Source: Lysinibacillus irui
GTDB taxonomy: Bacteria > Bacillota > Bacilli > Bacillales_A > Planococcaceae
DNA: 64,000 nt
Direction of reading: 5' to 3'
Assembly: GCF_028877475.1 (NCBI RefSeq)
Contig: NZ_CP113527.1
Coordinates: 1,729,501 to 1,793,500 of the forward strand
In this document: positions 8,008 to 16,393 of the stretch, piece after piece
Position numbering within the stretch: the first letter of the stretch is position 1
Layout of the letters: each line of letters begins with the position of its first letter
Notes under the pieces: model-generated
Seen by the model: the letters and a program-made list of their open reading frames with translations, nothing else
The model's database searches: none
Told to the model about the DNA's origin: nothing
Made by a program: the position numbers and the translations under genes

Positions 8008-9595
8008 GCTAGAGAGCGGAGAAAGTGGGGGATACGCTTGAAGCAGGTGGATAGAATGCTCAAAGTGACGGATAAGAAGGAGAAAGTGGCGGATAGAACG
8101 CGCGAAGTGATGGATAGAGCGGGGAAAGTGGCGGATACGCGTGAAGTGGGTGGATAGAATGCTGAAAGTGACGGATAAGGTTGAGAAAGTAGCGGATAGA
8201 ACACGCGAAGTGAAGGATAGAGCGGGGGAAGTGGAGGATACGCATGAAGTGGGTGGATAGAAAGCTGAAAGTGACGGATAAGGTTGAGAAAGTAGCGGAT
8301 AGACCGCGCGAAGTGGTGGATAGAGCAGAGAAAGTGGGGGATACGCATGAAGCAGGTGGATAGAAGGAAAAAAGTGACGGATAAGAAGGAGAAAGTAGGG
8401 GATAGACCGCACGAAGTGAAGGATAGAGCGGGGAAAGTGAAGGATACGATTGAGTAGGTGGATAGAATGCTGAAAGTGACGGATAAGAAGGAGAAAGTGG
8501 CGGATAGAACGGGCGAAGTGATGGATAGAGCGGAGAAAGTGAAGGATAGAACGCGCGAAGTAGTGGATAGAGCAGAGAAAGTGGAGGATACGCATGAAGT
8601 GGGTGGATAGAAAGCTGAAAGTGACGGATAAGGTTGAGAAAGTAGCGGATAGAACGCGCGAAGTGAAGGATAGAGCGGGGGAAGTGAAGGATACGATTGA
8701 GTAGGTGGATAGAATGTTGAAAGTGACGGATAAGGTTGAGAAAGTAGCGGATAGAACGCGCGAAGTGAAGGATAGAGCGGGGGAAGTGAAGGATACGATT
8801 GAGTAGGTGGATAGAATGCTGAAAGTGACGGATAAGAAGGAGAAAGTAGCGGATAGACCGCGTGAAGTGAAGGATAGAGCGGAGAAAGTGGCGGATACGC
8901 ATGAAGCAGGTGGATAGGATGCTCAAAGTGACGGATAAGGTTGAGAAAGTAGCGGATAGACCGGGCGAAGTGATGGATAGAGCGGAGAAAGTGGGGGATA
9001 CGATTGAAGTAGGTGGATAGAATGCTGAAAGTGACGGATAAGAAGGAGAAAGTAGCGGATAGACCGCGCGAAGTGGTGGATAGAGCGGGCAAAGTGGAGG
9101 ATACGCGTGAAGTGGGTGGATAGAAAGCTGAAAGTGACGGATAAGAAGGAGAAAGTGGCGGATAGAACGGGCGAAGTGATGGATAGAGCGGAGAAAGTGG
9201 GGGATACGCATGAAGCAGGTGGATAGGATGCTGAAAGTGACGGATAAGAAGGAGAAAGTAGCGGATAGACCGCGCGAAGTGGTGGATAGAGCGGGGAAAG
9301 TGGAGGATACGCATGAAGCAGGTGGATAGACCGGGGAAAGTGGAGGATACACGTGAAGTGGGTGGATAGAATGCTCAAAGTGACGGATAAGGTTGAGAAA
9401 GTAGCGGATAGAACGCGCGAAGTGGTGGATAGAGCGGAGAAAGTGAAGGATACGCATGAAGCAGGTGGATAGAATGCAAAAAGTGACGGATAAGAAGGAG
9501 AAAGTAGCGGATAGAACGGACGAAGTGATGGATAGAGCGGAGAAAGTGGAGGATAGGATGCTGAAAGTGAAGGATAGAGCAATAAAAGTGAAGGA
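8008..9595. repeat. Tandem array 1: 21-bp modules in ~103-bp superunits
   Basis: About 1.6 kb consists of modules that start with GGATA and carry AAAGT near the end (GGATAG, about 7 variable bases, RAAAGT, 3 bases; 21 bp). Four such modules plus one 18-19-bp module starting GGATACG make a superunit of about 103 bp, present about 15 times (GGATACG-type modules near 8029, 8132, 8236, 8338, 8442, 8586, 8689, 8791, 8893, 8997, 9099, 9203, 9305, 9346 and 9448). The plus strand is strongly purine-rich and far higher in GC than the flanks. The superunit length shifts the reading frame by one each time, so a conserved protein is unlikely, although the minus strand is stop-free in long stretches. A related array lies at 43690-44214. 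Function unknown. Confidence 0.95.
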
Positions 9596-9692
9596 GACCT
9601 CTCTCAAAACCACACATCCCAGGCTAATAGCACATACCCCAAGAGCGACGTTTCGCTTATTTCCTACTAGACAAATAGAGTTTTTAGGTATA

Positions 9693-9711
9693 TAGTTAGC
9701 TAGGCTAACTA
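9693..9711. promoter_or_regulatory. MarR-type operator
   Basis: TAGTTAGC-TAG-GCTAACTA is a perfect inverted repeat 21 nt upstream of the MarR start codon. TAGTTAG half-sites are typical for MarR-family dimers, so this is the likely autoregulatory operator for the MarR-MFS operon. Confidence 0.8.
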
Positions 9712-9731
9712 ATTTAAAAGGAAGTGATGTT

Positions 9732-10151
9732 GTGACGATTGAGCAGGAGTTTTTTAATCAGTATCGTTTAATGTATAGGCCTTTTATTAATCAGCTGAAT
9801 GTGCAGCTTGAGCCTTATCAGTTATATAGTTCGCAGTGGGCTGTACTGCGTTTTTTGAAAGATAGAGGTCCACATTCATTTGTAGATATCGCTACTTTTA
9901 TGTCGATCGAGAAGCCGAGTGTGACGAAGCTTGTGCATAAGCTTGTGGAGTTAGGCTATGTGGAGACAGTAGCGGGCAAGGATAAGCGTGAGAAGCTTGT
10001 CCATTTATCGGCGCATGGTGATGAGCTGGTGCAGGAGATTAAGTTGCATTTGAGTCCGTTTTTTGAGCATGCCCTAGCAGGTGTGCCAGAGCAAGAGATT
10101 GAAATTGCGACCAAGGTTTTAGCGAGAATTTGTATGAATATCAATCAATAG
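9732..10151 (+). CDS. MarR-family transcriptional regulator
   Basis: This 139-residue winged-helix repressor has a central HTH (about residues 50-75, FVDIATFMSIEKPSVTKLVH) and the wing with KDKREKLVHLS, where the DxR-type positions contact DNA. The start is GTG with GGAAGTGATG ahead. A perfect palindrome lies just upstream, and the MFS gene begins 11 nt after its stop, so it most likely represses itself and the exporter and responds to a small lipophilic ligand. The ligand is unknown. Confidence 0.92.
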   Translation: MTIEQEFFNQYRLMYRPFINQLNVQLEPYQLYSSQWAVLRFLKDRGPHSFVDIATFMSIEKPSVTKLVHKLVELGYVETVAGKDKREKLVHLSAHGDELVQEIKLHLSPFFEHALAGVPEQEIEIATKVLARICMNINQ

Positions 10152-10162
10152 GAGAGAGTAAC

Positions 10163-11362
10163 GTGGAAGCAACCAGAAAGAAACTATGGACAAAGGATTT
10201 TTTAATTGTCTCACTTATTAATTTTACCATTACGTTAATCTTTTATTTATTAATGGTTACGATTGCGGCTTATGCTGTGGAGCATTTTAATGCTTCGACA
10301 AGTACAGCAGGGCTTGTTTCGAGTATTTTTATTATCGGGACACTGATAGGACGTCTTGGTACAGGACGTATTATTGGTGATTGGGGTAGTAAAAAAACAT
10401 TATTTTGTGGATTACTATTATTTATGTTGTCCACGATGTCTTACTTTATAGCAGGTAATTTGCCATTGCTGATGTTAAATCGTCTAGTGCAGGGGATTGC
10501 CCTTGGTATCGCTAGTACAGCAACAGGGACGATTATTGCGCAAATTTTACCACCTGAGCGACGTGGTGAAGGGATTGGTTATTATAGCTTAAGTGCGATT
10601 TTAGCTACAGCTATTGGACCATTTATTGGTATTTTATTAACACAGCTTTTTGAAGATTATCGTATGATTTTTGCCGTGGATTCCGTTTTAGCTATTATTT
10701 GCTTTTTTATGTATTTTATCGTGACAGTGCCAGATGCACCGAAGAAAGCGAAGGATTCAGCTGTGAAGGCTGGCTTTAAGGTGACAAACTTTATTGAGAT
10801 GCGTGCTGTGCCTATCGCCTTTGTTGCACTTGTGATTGGCTTTGCCTATTCAGGTGTTATGTCCTTTATGACCTTTTATGCTAAAGAGTTAAATCTTGTA
10901 TCAGCCGGTAGTTATTTCTTTATTATTTATGCCATTGTGATTTTGGCTACACGTCCATTTACAGGAAAACTACTTGATACAAGAGGAGCCAATATCATTA
11001 TTTACCCATGCTTAGTTATTTTTGCTATCGGTATGTATGCTTTTAGCTCAGCGACGACTACGATGGCTCTTTTAATTGCTGCTGCATGTATTGGTATTGG
11101 TTATGGTAACTTCAACTCCGTTGCACAGGCCATTGCGATCAAAGTAACACCTAATGAGCGTTTAGGACTTGCTACTTCGACTTATTTTATATTTTACGAT
11201 TTCGGTTTAGGTGTCGGGCCTTATTTCTTAGGATTATTTGTTCCCTCTATGGGCTATAGCGCCATTTTCTTTTCGATGGTGTTTGTCATTTTAGTATCAA
11301 TTGTGCTTTATTATTTCTTACATGGGAAACATGAGAAAATCAAACAAGCGAATATTTCGTAG
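10163..11362 (+). CDS. MFS transporter (drug/metabolite exporter, YwoG-like)
   Basis: This membrane protein of about 399 residues has twelve hydrophobic segments. The loop 2-3 motif A is GRLGTGRIIGDWGSKK, and an antiporter-type motif C is present in SLSAILATAIGPFIGILL, which points to proton-coupled export. The start chosen is GTG 10163, preceded by GGAGAGAG; an ATG further upstream overlaps the MarR gene and has no site. Co-transcription with MarR suggests induced efflux of the compound sensed by MarR. A Rho-independent terminator follows. Confidence 0.88.
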   Translation: MEATRKKLWTKDFLIVSLINFTITLIFYLLMVTIAAYAVEHFNASTSTAGLVSSIFIIGTLIGRLGTGRIIGDWGSKKTLFCGLLLFMLSTMSYFIAGNLPLLMLNRLVQGIALGIASTATGTIIAQILPPERRGEGIGYYSLSAILATAIGPFIGILLTQLFEDYRMIFAVDSVLAIICFFMYFIVTVPDAPKKAKDSAVKAGFKVTNFIEMRAVPIAFVALVIGFAYSGVMSFMTFYAKELNLVSAGSYFFIIYAIVILATRPFTGKLLDTRGANIIIYPCLVIFAIGMYAFSSATTTMALLIAAACIGIGYGNFNSVAQAIAIKVTPNERLGLATSTYFIFYDFGLGVGPYFLGLFVPSMGYSAIFFSMVFVILVSIVLYYFLHGKHEKIKQANIS

Positions 11363-11383
11363 ATTAGAATCATTATATTGTAG

Positions 11384-11446
11384 AAAAAACGTCTTTTTTC
11401 TAGTTGGTTGTGTAGATCAACTGAAAAATGACGTTTTTTTCTTTTT
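11384..11446 (+). terminator. Long Rho-independent terminator after the MFS gene
   Basis: AACGTC, a T-rich strand and AGTTG pair with CAACT, an A-rich strand and GACGTT. A run of seven T follows. This closes the MarR-MFS operon just before the Fur-controlled efe operon. Confidence 0.85.
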
Positions 11447-11472
11447 CAAAAAAAATATATTGCAATGGAGGA

Positions 11473-11487
11473 TGATAATCATTATCA
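11473..11487. promoter_or_regulatory. Fur box of the efe operon (perfect 7-1-7)
   Basis: TGATAAT-C-ATTATCA is a perfect 7-1-7 Fur site; the dyad extends to 11471-11489. It ends 38 nt before the EfeO start codon, so the operon should be iron-repressed. Confidence 0.93.
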
Positions 11488-11524
11488 TCACAATATAAAA
11501 CTAATTCGGAAGTAGGAACGAAGG

Positions 11525-12394
11525 ATGAAAAATAAATCATTATTGTCAGTATTAGTAGCAGGAGGCATTCTAATGGCTGGCTGTGGCGATACAGAAGAAG
11601 TAAAAAAAGAGGACAAGCCGGCAACAGAGCAGTCAGAGCAAGCGACACAAGCAGTCGATTTAACTAATGAACTAACTGCCTATCAACAATTTGCGTTAGA
11701 GCAAATGGATCAATTTTTACTAGAAACAGAGAAATTTGTAAACTTATTCAAGGCAGGCGATATTGAAGGCGCAAAAGCAGCGTATGCACCAGCACGTATG
11801 TACTTTGAGCGCTCTGAGCCAATCGCAGAAAGCTTTGGAGACCTAGATCCACGTATTGATGGACGTTTAGCAGATATCAAAGACCAAGGCAAGGGCGAGG
11901 AAGAATGGTCTGGCTACCATAAGCTTGAGTATGCATTATGGGAAGAAAATACAACAAAAGGCTATGAAGCTGTAGCAGATCAGCTACTTGCAGATGCGAA
12001 GGAATTGCACGCTCTTGTGCAAACAGTTGAAGTGACGCCGGATTTAATGATAACAGGTGCAGTAGACTTATTAAATGAAGTATCGACATCTAAAATTACA
12101 GGTGAGGAAGAAATTTATTCCCATACAGACCTTTATGATTTTAAAGCGAATATTGAAGGGGCAGAAAAAATCTTTGATATTCTACGCTCAAAATTAGAAG
12201 CAAAAGATGAAAAATTAGTGGCCACACTTGATGAAAAATTTAAGGCAGTGGACGATTTATTAGCACAGCATGCAACGGCTAATGGTGGCTATGTGTCATT
12301 CGAGGAATTAACAGAGGACAACACAAAAGCACTTGCGGCAGCTGTTAATCAGCTTGGAGAACCATTAAGTCAAATGGGGATCATTTTGGAGTGA
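11525..12394 (+). CDS. efeO: EfeO/EfeM iron-uptake lipoprotein (M75 peptidase-like)
   Basis: This 289-residue lipoprotein has the lipobox LMAGC. After an acidic linker comes an imelysin/M75-like helical domain with the metal-site motif HKLE in SGYHKLEYALWEE (about residue 140). In the EfeUOB system it binds iron and delivers it to the permease. RBS GAAGG precedes the ATG. It is the first gene of the order O-B-U, with EfeB starting 6 nt after its stop. There is no N-terminal cupredoxin domain, as usual for Firmicute EfeM forms. Confidence 0.92.
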   Translation: MKNKSLLSVLVAGGILMAGCGDTEEVKKEDKPATEQSEQATQAVDLTNELTAYQQFALEQMDQFLLETEKFVNLFKAGDIEGAKAAYAPARMYFERSEPIAESFGDLDPRIDGRLADIKDQGKGEEEWSGYHKLEYALWEENTTKGYEAVADQLLADAKELHALVQTVEVTPDLMITGAVDLLNEVSTSKITGEEEIYSHTDLYDFKANIEGAEKIFDILRSKLEAKDEKLVATLDEKFKAVDDLLAQHATANGGYVSFEELTEDNTKALAAAVNQLGEPLSQMGIILE

Positions 12395-12400
12395 ACATAA

Positions 12401-13660
12401 ATGACAACATCAAACGATGAAAAATGGATCAATAAGAAAATTTCTAGACGTGATATGCTGAAGCTGACAGGCATTGGGGTTGCAGGTGTTGCCATCGGTG
12501 CTTCTGGCTTAGGCGGTGTCATGAAAGCAATGGGCTATAATGTCTTTGAAACGGTAGAAGATAGTACGACAGCTAGCAATAAGGTCAATTTTTATGGCAA
12601 GCATCAGTCAGGTATTGTGACACCTGTGCAAAAGAATATTTATTTTGCTTCTTTGGATGTTTTAGTGACAACGAAGAAAGAGCTACAAGAATTGTTCCAG
12701 CAGTGGACACCTCTTGTTGTTCGTTTAATGAACGGTGAATTAATGGTGGATGTATCGACGAATACAAGAGTGCCAACTGGTGATACAGGAGAGGCAGAGG
12801 GCTTAGATGCGGCCAATTTATCTATTACGATTGGTGTTGGTCCATCGCTCTTCGATAAGCTTGGCATGCAGCATTTAAAACCGGCAGAACTTAAAGATTT
12901 ACCACATTTCCCGAAAGATCAGCTACAGAAGGAATATACAGGCGGTGATTTGTGTATTCAAGCATGTGCAGATGATCCGCAGGTGGCTTTCCATGCTGTA
13001 CGAAATTTAGTGCGAGCTGCATCTGGTAAAGTAGAAATTAAATGGTCTCAGGCTGGCTTTAACTCGTTTCCTGCTGGTGGAGGAACACCGCGAAATCTCT
13101 TTGCCTTCAAGGACGGCACCGTGAATCCAGCGATTACGGATGAGAAAGATTTAAATAAGGTTGTATGGGTGGATAAAGGCTGGCTGAAAGGCGGCTCTTA
13201 TTTAATTGCGCGTAAAGTTCAAATGCATCTTGAAACATGGGATCGCACATCATTGAAAGATCAAGAAGCAACCTTTGGACGTTACCGTGACAGTGGGGCA
13301 CCCTTTGGCAAAACAAAGGAATTTGATGATTTTGATGTAGAGGCTAAGGATGAGAAAGGGAACTATATTATGCCTGATACATCACATGTCCATTTGGCAC
13401 GGAAATCAGGTGCGCGTATTTTACGTCGTTCCTATTCATATGCATCAGGTGTTATGTCAAATACAGGAACCCATGATGCAGGGCTTATCTTTATCTCCTT
13501 TCAAAAGGACCCAGCCCAATTTACAACAATCCAAAATAGCTTAGGGCGAATGGATAAAATGAATGAGTACATTACCCATCGAGGCAGTGCCGTGTTTGCT
13601 TGCTTCCCTGGTGTACAAAAGGGGAGTTATTTAGGTGAAGCACTTTTTAATGCGCTGTAG
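12401..13660 (+). CDS. efeB: EfeB Dyp-type heme peroxidase, Tat-exported
   Basis: This 419-residue deferrochelatase/peroxidase oxidises ferrous iron or extracts iron from heme at the cell surface. The N-terminus carries a twin-arginine signal (SRRDMLKLTG) followed by a Gly/Ala-rich hydrophobic stretch. The Dyp GxxDG-type motif appears as FAFKDGTVNP (about residue 235), and a late histidine in DTSHVHLAR is the likely heme ligand. In B. subtilis the homologue (YwbN/EfeB) is exported folded by a dedicated Tat pair. No tat genes are in this window. It overlaps EfeU by 26 nt. Confidence 0.93.
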   Translation: MTTSNDEKWINKKISRRDMLKLTGIGVAGVAIGASGLGGVMKAMGYNVFETVEDSTTASNKVNFYGKHQSGIVTPVQKNIYFASLDVLVTTKKELQELFQQWTPLVVRLMNGELMVDVSTNTRVPTGDTGEAEGLDAANLSITIGVGPSLFDKLGMQHLKPAELKDLPHFPKDQLQKEYTGGDLCIQACADDPQVAFHAVRNLVRAASGKVEIKWSQAGFNSFPAGGGTPRNLFAFKDGTVNPAITDEKDLNKVVWVDKGWLKGGSYLIARKVQMHLETWDRTSLKDQEATFGRYRDSGAPFGKTKEFDDFDVEAKDEKGNYIMPDTSHVHLARKSGARILRRSYSYASGVMSNTGTHDAGLIFISFQKDPAQFTTIQNSLGRMDKMNEYITHRGSAVFACFPGVQKGSYLGEALFNAL

Positions 13661-15350
13661 TATGGTCATCGCCTTCATCCTGACTTTAGCTTTGCCTGTG
13701 CAAGCTGCGCAATCTTATAGTCATTTATATATTGCGATCAGTGATGCACTGATGAATACAAAGCAGGATAAAGAGACGGAGGCCAAGCAAGCTCTTGAAC
13801 AATTTGCTACGGACTGGGCTAACGTTTCTTCAGAACAAACAGAGGCAAAAGCCAAAGTCGATAAAATTCTTCAACAGGCCACGAATGCCACTTCCAAGGA
13901 ACAACGTTTACAGGCGCTGTCGGCTCTATCGAATGCGTTACGTGACTTAGAAAAGCTTGAAAATCCTGTTGATGAAGCGGCACAGCGAACAGAGTTTGGA
14001 CAAAAATTTAAGCCAATTATGGCAGACTTTGAACAGGCTTTGGCAAGCGGAGATCGTCAGGCCATTGAAGAAGCTTATAAAGATTTTAATAGTAAATGGA
14101 ATAAAAATGAGCGACCTGTGCGGGAGCAAAGTATTGCGATGTATGGACAAATCGAAACACAAATGGCATTTCTTCGTATTTCTATTTCCGCTGAGGAACC
14201 AGATATAGCGCTAATGAAAACTCAATTTGCCGATTTACAAAAAACGATTGAGGATTTTGTGGCAGGAAAGGAAACAGCTGAAGTAGTAGAAGGTGACTAT
14301 TCGTTAGCTACATTGATTGCCTATATTGACGAGGCTCAAGATTTCATTGATGCTGGTGATTATCAGTCGGCTTCAAATAAAGTGCGTGAGTTTATTACGA
14401 TATGGCCAAGTGTAGAAATTGAAATCTCCACACGAAATGGCAGTCTTTATACGAAAATTGAAAGTGATATGCCTATTATTGCGAGTGATTTATTAAAATC
14501 TACTGTAAATCAAGAAGCACTGACAAAGCAATTAGATACATTCCGTACTGAAATCGAGCTCATCCAAGGTGATTCCGATTATACAATATGGGACGCCGCA
14601 TTAATTTTGCTACGTGAAGGACTAGAGGCATTACTTATTATTTTAGCCTTAGTATCATTTCTTGAAAAATCAGGTCAGAAGAAGATGCGAAAATGGATTT
14701 ATGTTGGTGCATTTGTCGGTGTGTTTTTATCAGCCGTCGCAGCTATTCTTATGTCGACCATTTTAAATTCAGCTACGATTGATACGAATCGAGAATTAAT
14801 GGAAGGCTATGTCGGCTTATTAGCGGCTGCTATGATGATTGGTGTCGGCATTTGGCTGCATAGTAAATCCAATGTGGTCAGTTGGAATCGCTATATTTCG
14901 AAGCAAATGGGTCAGGCTATTTCCAGTGGCTCTATTGTGGCAATGGCTGCAATCAGCTTCTTGTCAGTCTTTCGTGAAGGGGCGGAAACACTTGTCTTTT
15001 ATGCGGGTATTGCCCCGAAAATGGAGACCTCACAATTTATCCTCGGGATTGTCGTAGCACTGCTGATTCTTGCAGTACTTGCCATTGTCTTGTTTAAAGC
15101 AAGTGGCAAAATTCCAGTTCATAAATTCTTTGCGGTAGCGACCATTTTAATTTACGTATTAGCCTTTAAAATTATTGGTGTTAGCCTGCATACATTGCAG
15201 CTCACTGATCATTTGTCTTCAACAATTGTCGATCGCTTACCGGTTATGAGCTTGATTGGCTTCTATCCAACTGTGGAAACAATGATTGGTCAAGCTATTT
15301 TACTAGTGTTAGTGGCAGCTACTGTCATCTATAAAAAGAAACAAGCTTAA
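13635..15350 (+). CDS. efeU: EfeU/FTR1-family iron permease with long extracellular N-domain
   Basis: This 571-residue protein has a signal peptide ending near PVQAAQS. A helical, Lys/Glu/Gln-rich extracellular domain of about 290 residues follows, then a seven-helix FTR1 permease. The two REGxE ferric-iron motifs are LREGLEALLI (about residue 330) and FREGAETLVF (about 440). The N-domain has no CxxCH, so it is not a cytochrome. GTG 13635 is preceded by GGGGAG at a good distance inside the EfeB gene. Gene order O-B-U differs from the usual U-O-B order. Confidence 0.92.
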   Translation: MKHFLMRCSMVIAFILTLALPVQAAQSYSHLYIAISDALMNTKQDKETEAKQALEQFATDWANVSSEQTEAKAKVDKILQQATNATSKEQRLQALSALSNALRDLEKLENPVDEAAQRTEFGQKFKPIMADFEQALASGDRQAIEEAYKDFNSKWNKNERPVREQSIAMYGQIETQMAFLRISISAEEPDIALMKTQFADLQKTIEDFVAGKETAEVVEGDYSLATLIAYIDEAQDFIDAGDYQSASNKVREFITIWPSVEIEISTRNGSLYTKIESDMPIIASDLLKSTVNQEALTKQLDTFRTEIELIQGDSDYTIWDAALILLREGLEALLIILALVSFLEKSGQKKMRKWIYVGAFVGVFLSAVAAILMSTILNSATIDTNRELMEGYVGLLAAAMMIGVGIWLHSKSNVVSWNRYISKQMGQAISSGSIVAMAAISFLSVFREGAETLVFYAGIAPKMETSQFILGIVVALLILAVLAIVLFKASGKIPVHKFFAVATILIYVLAFKIIGVSLHTLQLTDHLSSTIVDRLPVMSLIGFYPTVETMIGQAILLVLVAATVIYKKKQA

Positions 15351-15355
15351 AGAGA

Positions 15356-15392
15356 AAGGTAGATGACTGAAAACGTCATCTACCTTTTTTAT
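15356..15392. terminator. Terminator between efeU and the pentapeptide gene
   Basis: AAGGTAGATGAC and GTCATCTACCTT form a 12-bp stem with a 7-nt loop and T6 on the plus strand. The reverse side is also T-rich, so it may serve the convergent gene as well. Confidence 0.85.
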
Positions 15393-16242
15393 TGCCAATG
15401 GGCAGGTCGCTTTATATAGGAAGGTAATTTCGTGTAGCGATCACCCTGTGCTGCATTGATTTGCATTTGGGTTAAAAACATACTTGTCGACAGGTCTGCA
15501 CCGCGCAAATTGGCATCCCGCAAATCAGCTCCGATGAAATCTACCTCTCGTAAATTAGCATCTTGTAAATTGGCCGCAATTAAATAGCCACCTCGAAGGT
15601 CCGTTCCACGTAAATCTTTGCCCTTTAAATTTTTGCCCATCCAATCAGCCCCACGCTGATTCAATTGTTTAGAAGCTTTCCCCTTTAGGCTATGTAGACG
15701 AATTTGTTCGCTTGTTTTGAGCAATAGTGCATTGACAGGCACACGTATAGCTACCATATCCAGTGCTAATAAGGCATCTGCATCTAATTCTGTTGTTTGT
15801 TGGAGCAATTCCAATTGAGCTAGAAGCTGCTCGTAAAGGTCGTTATTCACTGGATAGGATAATGCCTCTGCCACATACGCAATCATTTCGTAAAGCTGTT
15901 CCATCATTGGAAATACTCGAAACATCTTGTCAGCATGCTCACGGGATTGTCGCCAATCTTGCCCCTGAAACGTGACTTGTGAAACCTGCTGTCCTGCACC
16001 TAAGCAATCAAAAACCGTACAGCCTTTGAAGCCTGTTTCTCTTAGTTCACTATGAATGTACAGCTATAATTATCCTGCAAATTGGGGCATGGTGAGCCTG
16101 CTGGTTTATTGATCGCAAAGTCACTTGAAGCAACAATATTTAAAGCCGTACAGCATAAGCCAAAACAGCTTTGACAATCAGCCAGTAAGCTCTCGCGGAT
16201 GTTTATGCCCACTGATGAATCTCTATTTGTCAGATTTGACAT
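15389..16242 (-). pseudogene. Frameshifted CxxCxxxCC / pentapeptide-repeat protein gene
   Basis: Two minus-strand frames together make one protein of about 284 residues. The first part starts at ATG 16242 with an AGAGAGGAA site and reads SLLADCQSCFGLCC..., a cysteine-rich YkgJ-like head, but stops at 16042. The second frame, open from about 16057 down to 15389, continues without a gap (IHSELRETGFKGCTVFDCLG..., then pentapeptide repeats such as KDLRGTDLRGGYLIAANLQD). Only two bases (16058-16059) separate the codons TGT and ATT where three are expected, so one base is missing. No homopolymer is present at the site. Either a recent inactivation or a sequence error; an isolated 178-residue product from ATG 15925 would have no RBS of note. 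Confidence 0.85.
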
Positions 16243-16393
16243 GGTTAAATTCCTCTCTTACCTTCTAAACTTAGTTTTTATTTTATCACTTACACACTTG
16301 AAGTTGAACAAGAGAGAAAATGGTTTTTGAAAGATTATAGGGGATATGGTATTCTTCTTCAAAAGATGTTGTAGAGAAAAGTGGTGGTTGAAC

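Noticed and set aside
8008-9595. CRISPR array
   Set aside because: Modules are contiguous with no unique spacers of constant length, no cas genes occur, and the variation is inside the repeats themselves.
7941-9617. Several minus-strand open frames of 80-517 codons in the first array as genes for Pro/Tyr/Ser-rich or His/Phe/Arg-rich repeat proteins
   Set aside because: They overlap in different frames, change peptide style every superunit, have no ribosome binding site and arise because the 21-mer contains no stop on that strand.
11400-11648. Minus-strand frame of 82 codons across the efe Fur box
   Set aside because: It covers the MFS terminator, the Fur box and the EfeO signal peptide region; no RBS.
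15763-15975. Plus-strand frame of 70 codons opposite the pentapeptide gene
   Set aside because: Antisense shadow of the frameshifted gene; no RBS.
15389-16242. Programmed ribosomal frameshift in the pentapeptide gene
   Set aside because: No slippery heptamer or downstream stimulatory structure at the junction TGTACATT; mutation or sequence error is simpler.
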